A program made the position numbers and the translations under genes. From a virus, in the IMG/VR virus record IMGVR_UViG_3300027852_000174, positions 1-23,117 of that record: DNA of 23,117 bases; one strand, 5' to 3'. Under the pieces are notes generated by a model. That model worked only from the letters and a program-made list of their open reading frames with translations, was not told the origin of the DNA and made no database searches. Shown here one piece after another: positions 11,757-19,225 of the stretch (position 1 is the first letter of the stretch; every line of letters begins with the position of its first letter).

Positions 11757-13576
11757 TTGATGATAAATGGAACTTAGAAAAGATCCCCCCAGAGGGGCAT
11801 AAGGACGTAGCTGAGTTCGCCAACAACCTATTTGAAATAGCTAAGAATGAGAAAGATAGGCTTTGCAAAAACGATGATTTCTTGTCTAACTATGCACTAT
11901 ATAAGGGAAAGTCAAACTCGACACCTGTCAACCTGTATTTTAGCAATGTAGAGCGGACCGTTGCAAACATCACAGCCAGGGAGCCGGTTGGAGAGGTGGT
12001 TGATTTAGACGGGTATCAGGATGATGCAGAAAGTATCTTATCCGTAAAGCTCTTGAAGTGGTGGAAAGACACGAATCAACAAGTGAAAATAAGAGCTACT
12101 GCAAGAGCTATGGAAGTATATGGGATTACAACTGAAAAACCATACTGGGATAAGGTCAACAACCGGCCCAACATTCTGTTAACTGATCCATTTGCATTTT
12201 TCCCTGCCCCAGGGCTGTATGAAGATATTTCAGAGGAAGCCCCCTATGTATGTTTTGCATATTTAGAGCACATCAGTAAAATCGAAGCTGAGTTTGATGT
12301 GAAAGATGTTGTCGAAAATGACGCCTATGAGCTATTAGGAACTGTCAGGGAAGATTATAAAACAAAAAAAGGACGGAGAGAGAGCACTGGCAACTATGAG
12401 GATGCCTTAATACCACGCACAACCAAGGGAGACACTTCAGACAAGAAAATGGATCGTGGTCTCGTTTTAGAAGTGTGGATCAGGGATCTCAGCTTTAAAA
12501 TCGTTACCGAGGAAGTCATAGACGAAGAAACCGGAGAGATGCGAAAATTCACGCACAAAATCCCGGTGTACCCCGATTCGATACGGAAAATAACAATAAC
12601 AGAAGCCAAGGCTGAAAAGAAGAGCAGTTATGTTGTGCTTGACGACTCGGCAAACCCGAACATAAATCCTGAGTTAGCCCAAGAGCTTGCCGCAGAGTCT
12701 CACCCGTGGGGCCGGTTCCCGTGTTATCATGCTAACAGCTACAAGGATTTAATATCGGTTTGGGGGTTTTCAGCAGCAGAGCAGGTGGGGGATCTGATAT
12801 CAAGCCTTAATGACATCATGTCTCGGCTAATCATGTACGTGAAAAATGTTATTTCTCCGCCGCTAATCATCCAGAAATATTGCGGTATCACCCGCTCAAT
12901 GATTGAAAATAATATAGAAAAAGCCGGTAAATTAGTGCTAATGCCTACAATCCCAAATGCCAGGATTGAGTTCATGCAGATACCTAATTTACCGGCAACT
13001 TTTTTCCAAGTCCTTGACTTAATTGTAGGTTTTTTTGATAGAGTCTACACGATAGAGGATGCCGATAGGGGTCAGGCTCCATCTGGTGTTATTGCTGCCA
13101 GCGCGATAATGGCATTACAGGAAAGGAACGCTGTCTTAATGCAGGCTAAAACGTCTGCCATAGACTTTATTGCGGAGCAGCGTAGCAGATGGTGTCTTGG
13201 ATTATATCAGAATTTCGGGGTAATGACGGAAGCAGTGACGGTTGCAGACGAGCCGAGAGGGTTTAGGGGAGTAGACTATGCGGGCCGGAAATTTTCTTAT
13301 GTGATAGAGGCCGGGTCTTCAATGCCAAGAACGAGTATGCAGACCAAGGAAGATATTGTTAAGTTGGGCGAAATGGGCATGGTGGATCAACAGGCTGTGT
13401 TAGAAACGCTTGGAATACCTGGATGGAAGGATATTCTTGAAAGAACTGGTGAAAACCAGCTTGATCAAGCCTTACAGGTACTAATTCAAGCCGGTCTGCC
13501 TGAAGAGCAAGCAGCTCAGCTTGGGCAATATCTTATGCAGCCCGGGCAGAACAAAGAGAAGGAGGGTGGAGTATAA
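11753..13576 (+). CDS. Portal protein (P22-like)
   Basis: A 607-residue portal protein, the 12-subunit ring at one vertex of the capsid through which terminase drives DNA. The N-terminal part has the usual helix-rich start with KGKSNSTPVNLYFSNVERTV (about 51-70), TAREPVGEVV and the stem-proximal WWKDTNQQVKIRATARAMEV. The middle has FPCYHANSYKDLISVWGFSA and SSLNDIMSRLIMYVKN. The crown/tunnel side has EDADRGQAPSGVIAASAIMA (about 437-456) and a following long helix. The C-terminus (GLPEEQAAQLGQYLMQPGQN) is Gln-rich. The length, and the absence of a protease/scaffold fusion, match podovirus portals. The start overlaps the previous stop. Confidence 0.9.
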   Translation: MIDDKWNLEKIPPEGHKDVAEFANNLFEIAKNEKDRLCKNDDFLSNYALYKGKSNSTPVNLYFSNVERTVANITAREPVGEVVDLDGYQDDAESILSVKLLKWWKDTNQQVKIRATARAMEVYGITTEKPYWDKVNNRPNILLTDPFAFFPAPGLYEDISEEAPYVCFAYLEHISKIEAEFDVKDVVENDAYELLGTVREDYKTKKGRRESTGNYEDALIPRTTKGDTSDKKMDRGLVLEVWIRDLSFKIVTEEVIDEETGEMRKFTHKIPVYPDSIRKITITEAKAEKKSSYVVLDDSANPNINPELAQELAAESHPWGRFPCYHANSYKDLISVWGFSAAEQVGDLISSLNDIMSRLIMYVKNVISPPLIIQKYCGITRSMIENNIEKAGKLVLMPTIPNARIEFMQIPNLPATFFQVLDLIVGFFDRVYTIEDADRGQAPSGVIAASAIMALQERNAVLMQAKTSAIDFIAEQRSRWCLGLYQNFGVMTEAVTVADEPRGFRGVDYAGRKFSYVIEAGSSMPRTSMQTKEDIVKLGEMGMVDQQAVLETLGIPGWKDILERTGENQLDQALQVLIQAGLPEEQAAQLGQYLMQPGQNKEKEGGV

Positions 13577-13580
13577 TCAA

Positions 13581-14336
13581 ATGAAAGAGTTTATAGCTAA
13601 AATAATAAAAAATGATAATAAACCAATTTTCTTGCCGTTAGAGTTTGAAACAGAACGCGAAGCTATTGATACGGTAAAAGATTATGTGATAGGTATATTT
13701 TCAAATAAATCAGGAGAGCATGAGGGGGGGTTTTTAGAAAAAAATGAAATAGTTGATATCTCTATTGTTGAGGTTTCTGATGCAGGACGCTTGCCGTTAG
13801 AACGATGGTGGGAAGATGCCAACCGTTCTGAATTGATTTTCAAGGCAACCAAAAGGTATAAAAATAAATTCTTTTCTTTCAAAAGATTAAAAGTTAAAAT
13901 AACAAAACAACATCTTCGTGATTCTCCTGTAGCTGTATCTTTTACCGTAATGAACAGAGGTAAAAAAGATTACAAATTAAGCCCAAAAATTGTTTTAAAA
14001 TGTCTGAGCATTCCCTTAGTTCCAAAGTTCCCATACGGCAAAAAGCGCAACTATTCTTTTCTGCTTAATAATTCTGACAATTCGTTACCTTCACATACAA
14101 CTAAAAAGTTTAAGGCTATAGGTGAATATTGCGATACGTGTTATTTTTCTAATTTCATTCATTATAAGTTTTATTCTAATAAAGAATCATCCTACAATAT
14201 ATACTTTTTAAAAGAGGGTGATAAACCTGTGTCAAGTATTGAGTTTTATGTGAAAAGATTTTTATATAGGTTCTTTGGGGTAGGGTTAATGTATAAGTTT
14301 AAACAAAACGAAGAGGGAACCACAGGAAGGGAATAA
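13581..14336 (+). CDS. AT-rich cargo-like gene of unknown function
   Basis: A 251-residue Lys- and Phe-rich protein starting MKEFIAKIIKNDNKPIFLPL. I use the ATG at 13581, which has GGAGGGTGGAG upstream; a longer in-frame reading from 13521 would overlap the portal. The base composition is visibly more AT-rich than the portal and capsid genes around it, with many AAA, TTT and ATA codons. It contains ERWWEDANRSELIFKATKRY (about 82-101), a beta-rich middle (KVKITKQHLRDSPVAVSFTV) and a cysteine pair in GEYCDTCYFS. No family is recognised. Its place between portal and zinc-ribbon genes, and its composition, suggest a later acquisition (moron), possibly host-interaction or anti-defence cargo. Confidence 0.75.
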   Translation: MKEFIAKIIKNDNKPIFLPLEFETEREAIDTVKDYVIGIFSNKSGEHEGGFLEKNEIVDISIVEVSDAGRLPLERWWEDANRSELIFKATKRYKNKFFSFKRLKVKITKQHLRDSPVAVSFTVMNRGKKDYKLSPKIVLKCLSIPLVPKFPYGKKRNYSFLLNNSDNSLPSHTTKKFKAIGEYCDTCYFSNFIHYKFYSNKESSYNIYFLKEGDKPVSSIEFYVKRFLYRFFGVGLMYKFKQNEEGTTGRE

Positions 14337-14614
14337 TGCCAATATACGAATACGAATGTAGTAAATGCCAAACTATATCTGAAAAGATATTCAAGGTATC
14401 TGATTTTCCAAGAATTATCACCTGCCCCAAGTGTGATTATATCGCCAATAAAATATTATCCGCAAGCGGAAGTATCCAGTGCGACAGCATCAATGACGTA
14501 TCGTGGCTCAAGTCGGCATGCGATAACCTGCAAAGGCCGCATGAGCCAAGGATACAGACAAGGGGTGAGTATAAGCGGTATATGAAGGACCACAACATAG
14601 TTGCTGTTGGGTAA
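14336..14614 (+). CDS. FmdB-type zinc-ribbon protein
   Basis: A 92-residue protein. The start MPIYEYECSKCQTISEKIFK and the second knuckle CPKC (Cys31, Cys34) together with Cys8 and Cys11 are typical of FmdB / CxxC-CxxC-SSSS regulatory zinc ribbons, including the MPIYEYxCxxC opening and the ISEKIF-like segment. The C-terminal half (about 50-92) is an extra helical region rich in Arg and Lys. Members are thought to bind zinc and influence transcription, but the role in phages is unproven. Start and stop overlap by one base (TAATG) with the previous gene. Confidence 0.85.
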   Translation: MPIYEYECSKCQTISEKIFKVSDFPRIITCPKCDYIANKILSASGSIQCDSINDVSWLKSACDNLQRPHEPRIQTRGEYKRYMKDHNIVAVG

Positions 14615-14694
14615 TGGCAGCATTAACCGCAGAGGCCTTCAGTATCATAGGTCGTCTGCATATATTTATTATCTATTAATTAAGGAAATTTATT

Positions 14695-14946
14695 ATGACT
14701 TTTGGGGACGCAATACACGAATTAAAGGCAGGTCGAAGAGTAGCGCGTAAAGGGTGGAACGGTAAGGGGATTTTTATTGAGTTACAGAGACCAAGTGAAC
14801 ATAGCAAAATGACCTCTCCGTATATTTATATCGACACCACCCAGCTACAAACAAAAAATGAGGCCGCACCAAAGAGTCTTGTCCCATGGTTAGCATCGCA
14901 GACCGACATGCTTGCTGACGATTGGCTTGATGTTGGCATGGATTAA
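14695..14946 (+). CDS. tad2: DUF2829 / Tad2-family protein (anti-Thoeris candidate)
   Basis: An 83-residue protein. MTFGDAIHELKAGRRVARKG followed by WNGKG (residues 1-25) and the C-terminal block VPWLASQTDMLADDW (63-77) are the two hallmark segments of the DUF2829 domain. Members of this family, named Tad2, include phage proteins that bind the cyclic ADP-ribose-like signal of the bacterial Thoeris defence system and keep it from activating the effector. The domain is complete, with the usual length of about 80-90 residues, and an AAGGAA site lies nine or so bases before the ATG. Membership is clear from the motifs; that this copy neutralises Thoeris, or related cyclic-nucleotide signals, is inference. 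Family members also occur as uncharacterised structural-module proteins. Confidence 0.85.
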   Translation: MTFGDAIHELKAGRRVARKGWNGKGIFIELQRPSEHSKMTSPYIYIDTTQLQTKNEAAPKSLVPWLASQTDMLADDWLDVGMD

Positions 14947-14995
14947 ACGCTGTGTGGTTCTTTAAGAAAACAACGAGTTGCGGAGGGCAATCCAC

Positions 14996-15157
14996 ATGCC
15001 AAAAAAGCAATCGATATCCCAAATATTTATTGACATACAGGCCAAATTATGTCAGTGGGTAAGAAACAAACCTACCGGGCAATTTTCAATCCACCTAAAC
15101 TTCAATGAGGGCGGATTGAGAGGCCGACCGGAGGTGATCATTAAAGAAAAGATATAG
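14996..15157 (+). CDS. Small hypothetical protein
   Basis: A 53-residue open frame starting MPKKQSISQIFIDIQAKLCQ, with GGAGGG eight bases before the ATG, which is strong support for translation. Basic N-terminus, amphipathic helix through residue 22, then a Gly/Arg-rich segment (FNEGGLRGRPEVIIKEKI). It is short and has no recognised family. It lies in an otherwise empty stretch between the Tad2-like gene and the terminators, and ends in TAG. Confidence 0.5.
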   Translation: MPKKQSISQIFIDIQAKLCQWVRNKPTGQFSIHLNFNEGGLRGRPEVIIKEKI

Positions 15158-15179
15158 TTTAATTTCGGATACAAAAAGC

Positions 15180-15197
15180 CCTGGCGTAAAACCCAGG
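15180..15197 (-). terminator. Leftward-facing terminator hairpin
   Basis: CCTGG (15180-15184) pairs with CCAGG (15193-15197) around an 8-nt loop. On the minus strand the stem is followed by GCTTTTTG, as in an intrinsic terminator. It lies just before the much stronger rightward terminator, so the two may insulate the region from both sides. Confidence 0.4.
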
Positions 15198-15204
15198 ATA
15201 CTTT

Positions 15205-15264
15205 AAGCCCGAAAGTTTGGATAAAGTGTGATTAAAACCCGCATCCAAACTTTCGGGCTTTTTT
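15205..15264 (+). terminator. Strong intrinsic terminator after the packaging/portal operon
   Basis: An 18-bp perfect stem: AAGCCCGAAAGTTTGGAT (15205-15222) pairs with ATCCAAACTTTCGGGCTT (15243-15260), with a 20-nt loop and a TTTT tract at 15261-15264. The long stem is far stronger than other terminators here and separates the packaging/portal genes from the capsid genes. Confidence 0.9.
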
Positions 15265-15268
15265 ATTT

Positions 15269-15349
15269 TAGAGGGAAACCTCTATAGACTTCAGGGACAT
15301 ACTGTCAGAGAACCCCATAATGGGGATAAATTCAACCTGGTAGCCCTGA
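15269..15349 (+). promoter_or_regulatory. Structured 5' leader of the scaffold/capsid mRNA
   Basis: TAGAGG-GAAA-CCTCTA (15269-15284) is a hairpin with a GNRA tetraloop. TCAGGG (15291-15296) pairs with CCCTGA (15344-15349) and encloses two small hairpins, GACA/TGTC (15296-15306; the first base is shared with the closing stem) and CCCC/GGGG (15313-15325). The ribosome binding site AGGAG follows at once. It may stabilise or regulate the capsid transcript. No promoter is evident upstream. Confidence 0.5.
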
Positions 15350-15363
15350 GAGGAGTGTGAGGC

Positions 15364-16122
15364 ATGGCAGATGAAATTACCACAGGTCAGGATGACGAAG
15401 GGACGGAGCAACCATTTCTTGGCACATGGGCGACAAAAGAGGCCGCTGAAGAAGGGTTGGCGAATATGCAGGCAATGATAGACAAACAGGGCAACGAGGT
15501 TGGTGGTCTACGAAAACAAGTAGAGATGGCGCAGGAACTAATCTCTAAACAAAAAGAACCAGAAGCTCAAAGTCCACAGGCCCCTAAAGATTACAGCAAG
15601 GATATCGCCAGTGTGCAAAAACAGCTTTTGCAGTTAGATCCTGTAAACAGTAACTATCAATCCGAGCTTCTTGGATTAATGGAGCAGGCCAACAACCTGA
15701 CAGCTATGGCACAGCATGAAAAAACTCTGGGTGCAGCTACTAAAATGTTCAAGGAAGAGTTGGACAATCGTGATATTCAGGCAACCCACAAGGAGTTCTA
15801 CGGTAAAAATCCTGATTTTAATACACCGGAAATGCAAGCCAGAGTTAATGAACGAATGTCCCAAGACACAACAGGGATGCTAGATTCATTATCAGCGTAC
15901 AGAGAAATCCAGCGTGACGATGCCATGTCAAGAGTAGCGGATTTGGAGAAAGAGAACGAAGAATATAAAAGAATCGCGAGCCTTACAAAAGGTGTGGACT
16001 CTACAGGAAAAGTAATTACAAAAGGCCAAAGCCCACAACAAAAAGACAGGCCGCCAAAAACAAAGGGCGCTGATCGGGATAAGGGCATGCAAGCAGCTCT
16101 TGATGCCTTAAGTTCTGTGTAG
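15364..16122 (+). CDS. Scaffolding protein
   Basis: A 252-residue acidic protein with the composition and layout of a phage scaffolding protein: it would guide coat-protein assembly and then leave the procapsid. Segment FLGTWATKEAAEEGLANMQA (about 18-37) leads into a Gln/Lys/Glu coiled coil. A Pro-rich linker is at about 65-78 (PEAQSPQAPKDYSK), then further helical segments to about 200. The last 45 residues are basic (KDRPPKTKGADRDKGMQ), as expected for the coat-binding C-terminus. It lies immediately before the major capsid gene. The start has AGGAG about nine bases upstream, directly after the leader structure. Confidence 0.8.
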   Translation: MADEITTGQDDEGTEQPFLGTWATKEAAEEGLANMQAMIDKQGNEVGGLRKQVEMAQELISKQKEPEAQSPQAPKDYSKDIASVQKQLLQLDPVNSNYQSELLGLMEQANNLTAMAQHEKTLGAATKMFKEELDNRDIQATHKEFYGKNPDFNTPEMQARVNERMSQDTTGMLDSLSAYREIQRDDAMSRVADLEKENEEYKRIASLTKGVDSTGKVITKGQSPQQKDRPPKTKGADRDKGMQAALDALSSV

Positions 16123-16145
16123 GCGCATTATAGAGAGGTCAAATA

Positions 16146-17123
16146 ATGAGTTTAATCAATCAGCTTAACGCAACAACTGAATACTATTGGCTTAATACCG
16201 AGCCGGAGGATATCTTAAACAAAGCTTCCGCTCTCCTCTGGAAGCTTATGGGTAAGGCCATAAAGGTAAGGAATTGGGAGGTTCAGCCACATGAGATTGT
16301 GGATGGTGGCCTGATGATCAAGGTTCCTATTGAGTATCAGAACTCTAATTCAGGGGCATACGGAGCCACCACAGTTATCAATCAGTCCAAAGTTGACATT
16401 GTGGACGCTGCAAGGTTCAGATGGGCTGGTCTTTACGGCTCAAACACTTTAAACCTTAACGATCTTACACAAAACACTGGTGATAATGCAATTATAGCCC
16501 TCACCAACCAGTACATGAAATCCATTAAGAAATCTGCAAGAGTGAAGATGGCTGAACACGTTATAGCCGCTGCTGCTACCTCTGACCACATTTTGGGTTT
16601 GGGTAATTTGTTTAACACCACCACCTCCACGGAATATGGGTCAATCGATGAAGATGAAATGTCTGACTGGAAGGCAAACGTCATTACAACCTCTGAGCCC
16701 ATCAGTTATGAGGTGATGCAGAAAATTTTTAGAGAACCAGATATGGGCGGTTTTGCCGGTATGCTACCTGACTTCTGTTGCACCACTCAGCTCTTGGTAG
16801 ATGGTTATAAACGGTCGTTGCATCCACAGCAGAGATATACTGATAAGGATATGGTTGAGGCAGGGTGGAATAATATTATGCATGAAGGCGCACCCATCGT
16901 TGCAGATGCTTATTATTCTGCCGGTATTCTTGATGCCGTCAATCTCAACTACCTCAGCCTGAGATCGCACAGCAAGTATAACTTCACAACCCCTGTATGG
17001 ATGACAAAAGCTATTCTTGGGCAACCAGACGTTATTACTGCTGATACGAGGTGGAGAGGTCAGCTTGTATGCTCGAATCGGAAAATGCACGTCAGGCACA
17101 CCAACCTTACCGAGCCAGCATAA
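16146..17123 (+). CDS. Major capsid protein
   Basis: A 325-residue protein with the position and features of an HK97-fold coat protein. After an N-terminal arm (about 1-40), it shows IVDGGLMIKVPIEYQNSNSG (about 53-72), DAARFRWAGLYGSNTLNLND (about 83-102) and the long helix-forming SARVKMAEHVIAAAATSDH. The C-terminal half holds DKDMVEAGWNNIMHEGAPIV (about 233-252) followed by ADAYYS, a phrase common to coat proteins of environmental podoviruses. It follows the scaffold and precedes a hairpin and two decoration-like genes, the usual order. GAGAGG lies upstream of the ATG. No protease gene or cleavage site is obvious, fitting a non-processed coat. Confidence 0.88.
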   Translation: MSLINQLNATTEYYWLNTEPEDILNKASALLWKLMGKAIKVRNWEVQPHEIVDGGLMIKVPIEYQNSNSGAYGATTVINQSKVDIVDAARFRWAGLYGSNTLNLNDLTQNTGDNAIIALTNQYMKSIKKSARVKMAEHVIAAAATSDHILGLGNLFNTTTSTEYGSIDEDEMSDWKANVITTSEPISYEVMQKIFREPDMGGFAGMLPDFCCTTQLLVDGYKRSLHPQQRYTDKDMVEAGWNNIMHEGAPIVADAYYSAGILDAVNLNYLSLRSHSKYNFTTPVWMTKAILGQPDVITADTRWRGQLVCSNRKMHVRHTNLTEPA

Positions 17124-17138
17124 ACCCTTAAACCCTTG

Positions 17139-17161
17139 GCGGGGCGCATTTAAGGCCCCGC
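17139..17161 (+). terminator. GC-rich hairpin after the capsid gene
   Basis: GCGGGGC (17139-17145) pairs with GCCCCGC (17155-17161) around a 9-nt loop. No T-run follows, so it is more likely an mRNA-stabilising 3' hairpin or weak attenuator for the abundant capsid transcript than a full terminator. Confidence 0.5.
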
Positions 17162-17186
17162 AACCCCACTCTTTAGGAGGTCTTTT

Positions 17187-17651
17187 ATGGGGACAAAACA
17201 CCATTTTGATTCAAAAGTATTAACAACCTTTTCAAGCCCAACTCGACCATGTAAAAATGTTTTTCTAAATAAGCTTGAGAGCCAGAACTTGCTTGTAGCG
17301 GACTTTACGGATGGTGCTAGCACATCTGGATACCTCGATATTGACGTGGATTTACCGGCTAATGCCGTTGTTGTGGGATGGAAATCAATAGTTTCCGGGG
17401 CATTTGCCGGAGACACTACTGCGGTTATCTCCGTTGGGATAGCAGGCGATACAGACAAATATTCCGGGGTAACAACAGCTTCTTGCTTTGCCACCGGGAC
17501 TGTCGGAGCTATGGGTAATACTGACAGTGCCATGGCAACCACAGCACAAACAGTGAGAGTCACTGTAACTGGCGGAGCCGACTTCACATCAATCGTCACT
17601 GACGCAGGTGGCGCAATGATAGTTTCGCTTTATTATTTCATTGCCTGGTAA
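17187..17651 (+). CDS. Decoration-like beta-rich structural protein
   Basis: A 154-residue protein starting MGTKHHFDSKVLTTFSSPTR, with TAGGAGG before the ATG. It is rich in Thr, Ala, Val and Gly with alternating hydrophobic residues (VVVGWKSIVSGAFAGDTTAV, then AQTVRVTVTGGADFTSIVTD), which indicates a beta-sandwich domain. Small beta proteins right after the coat gene are usually capsid decoration or head-fibre proteins. A short N-terminal arm (about 1-35) could bind the coat. No specific family is recognised; a second protein of similar character is encoded next. Confidence 0.65.
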   Translation: MGTKHHFDSKVLTTFSSPTRPCKNVFLNKLESQNLLVADFTDGASTSGYLDIDVDLPANAVVVGWKSIVSGAFAGDTTAVISVGIAGDTDKYSGVTTASCFATGTVGAMGNTDSAMATTAQTVRVTVTGGADFTSIVTDAGGAMIVSLYYFIAW

Positions 17652-17676
17652 AGAGACAGAATAAGGAATTTTTATT

Positions 17677-18063
17677 ATGAGAACAGTAATGATGAGTGTG
17701 GATATAGCCACGACTACCGCAAAAACTTTTTATATCCCTGTAGCGCAAAGATGTACCGTAGCTTCTTTTAGGGCAGTTTATGGTGCAGAAAGTGATCTTG
17801 ATGAAACTATAACCCTGTCAAGAGGTGGAACCGCTGTTAATGTATGTACTCCAGCTGCCGATGCAACTGCCGCAGGCGTGATAATGGAAGGTGTCGCAGA
17901 CACCACAAACGGCCAACTCATATTCGACCCGGACAGCACAACCGCTGCAAATAAATACTTGCAGATAGACACTGAGGCCACTGTTGACGCTGGCTGTGTT
18001 GTCGGTATTACTATTGAGCTTGACGAGTCTGCCGCTGTTACACAAGCAGCATCTGAGGCATAA
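17677..18063 (+). CDS. Second decoration-like beta-rich protein
   Basis: A 128-residue protein starting MRTVMMSVDIATTTAKTFYI, with TAAGGAA about eight bases upstream. Alternating hydrophobic residues and Thr/Ala richness (TITLSRGGTAVNVCTPAADA, then NKYLQIDTEATVDAGCVVGI) indicate a beta-sandwich. No family can be named. It resembles the preceding protein in composition and size rather than in sequence. A capsid-surface or head-tail junction role is inferred. An 11-bp stem-loop follows its stop. Confidence 0.65.
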   Translation: MRTVMMSVDIATTTAKTFYIPVAQRCTVASFRAVYGAESDLDETITLSRGGTAVNVCTPAADATAAGVIMEGVADTTNGQLIFDPDSTTAANKYLQIDTEATVDAGCVVGITIELDESAAVTQAASEA

Positions 18064-18090
18064 AGCGATTATAATGTAAAACATTCAACT

Positions 18091-18118
18091 GAAGATAGGC
18101 CATGCACGGCCTATCTTC
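18091..18118 (+). terminator. Hairpin after decoration genes
   Basis: GAAGATAGGCC (18091-18101) pairs perfectly with GGCCTATCTTC (18108-18118) around a 6-nt loop. Only TT follows before AACC, so termination would be partial. It would lower expression of the tail genes relative to the head genes. Confidence 0.6.
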
Positions 18119-18142
18119 TTAACCACTGAAAAAAGGTTTTAC

Positions 18143-18844
18143 ATGCCTACTTTAACAGAATTGACAAACTCTATAATAGATGTTTCAAAAAATCATTATA
18201 TACAAACAAATTCTTGCGTGTCTTTAACCTCAAGAATTAATGAGGCTGTGACTACCATTTCTGCTGGCGTTAGAATGCCAGACCAAACCATATCCCCTCC
18301 ACTACCTGAATTATACAGCTCCACAACTGTATCAACTACCGTAAACGCATACGCCTCCCTACCAGCAACATATCAAAGAAATGTATTTTACATCATAGAT
18401 AAGAACGGAGACGAATTGTTTGCTCCTGCTGGTGGTGATTACTATTCATTTGTATTGTTCCTTAGAGATGTTACAGAAAAAGACTTATCCGAGACAGGGA
18501 CGATAACTAATGTTTGCGTTAAGGGGAACCAGATTTATTACCAAGGCATACCGTCTGTAAGCGAAAATATGACTGTTATGTTCTATCGTAAACCAGTTGC
18601 CATGGTAGCTGATAGCGACACCCCTGACGGTATACCGGAGCAATTTCAGACCAGATTAATAAAGCATTACGTTGGAAGGCAATTGGCTAACGAGATGGTG
18701 GACGGATTGCCAGGCAAAGCAGCTTACCATGATAATGAATTTATTCTTGCCATGCGAGATTTAATAGACTTTGTCGGCATAGACGAGGGGCCACAATATT
18801 ACAGTTCATCAAGTAGTTCTGTTGATAAAGGGGTGTGTGATTAA
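18143..18844 (+). CDS. Phage adaptor (head-tail connector) protein
   Basis: A 233-residue protein. SLTSRINEAVTTISAGVRMP (about 27-46), a PPLPELYSSTTVSTTVNAYA (about 51-70) block, SLPATYQRNVFYI and the C-terminal FQTRLIKHYVGRQLANEMVD (about 165-184) match the phage adaptor family found beneath the portal in podovirus-like heads. It would bind the portal ring after packaging and receive the tail proteins. The C-terminus carries an unusual run of serines before the end (YYSSSSSSVDKG). Start GAAAAAAGG upstream of the ATG gives a usable ribosome site. Its stop is immediately followed by the next gene. Confidence 0.8.
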   Translation: MPTLTELTNSIIDVSKNHYIQTNSCVSLTSRINEAVTTISAGVRMPDQTISPPLPELYSSTTVSTTVNAYASLPATYQRNVFYIIDKNGDELFAPAGGDYYSFVLFLRDVTEKDLSETGTITNVCVKGNQIYYQGIPSVSENMTVMFYRKPVAMVADSDTPDGIPEQFQTRLIKHYVGRQLANEMVDGLPGKAAYHDNEFILAMRDLIDFVGIDEGPQYYSSSSSSVDKGVCD

Positions 18845-19225
18845 ATGTTTAAAGAAGAGAGAGCAGAAATAAAAGAAATATTCATGGAGTTGATGGATGA
18901 GATAAAACCTGACCTGCTTTCAGAGGCCGCAGAAAAAACGTTACTGTTAATCCCCGACACCGTTGGGAACCTGATGTCTCAGCACGGGGCATTGGCAAAA
19001 ATGAATATGCAGTTTTATAAAGACAATCCTGATCTTGCAAAAGAAAAGGATACTGTTGTTTCGGTGATGGAAAAAGTTGACGCTGATAACCCCGGAATTG
19101 AATACGACAAAATGATTGAGATAGCACTGCCATTGATTCGGGCCAGGATAAGCCAGATAAAGACACTCGACATGAAAGGATTTCAGCGCAATCCGAATCT
19201 GGATATTAGTAATGGTGCTCTATAG
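18845..19225 (+). CDS. Hypothetical helical virion-module protein
   Basis: A 126-residue, almost entirely helical, acidic protein starting MFKEERAEIKEIFMELMDEI. No gap separates it from the adaptor stop, and its TAG overlaps the next gene's GTG by one base. The middle holds LIPDTVGNLMSQHGALAKMN and a later DADNPGIEYDKMIEIALPLI; the C-terminus is basic (RARISQIKTLDMKGFQRNPN). Small helical proteins in this place may be chaperones or head completion factors. No family is recognised. Confidence 0.7.
   Translation: MFKEERAEIKEIFMELMDEIKPDLLSEAAEKTLLLIPDTVGNLMSQHGALAKMNMQFYKDNPDLAKEKDTVVSVMEKVDADNPGIEYDKMIEIALPLIRARISQIKTLDMKGFQRNPNLDISNGAL

Noticed and set aside
14614-14679. 21-codon open frame (MAALTAEAFSIIGRL...) starting in the stop codon of the FmdB-like gene
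   Set aside because: Too short, no clear ribosome site, and half of it is AT-rich leader of the next gene; possibly a remnant of a lost gene.
15031-15054. Inverted repeat TGACATA/TATGTCA with TTGACA as a promoter or operator
   Set aside because: It lies inside a small gene with a good ribosome site, and no -10 box occurs at a proper distance from TTGACA.
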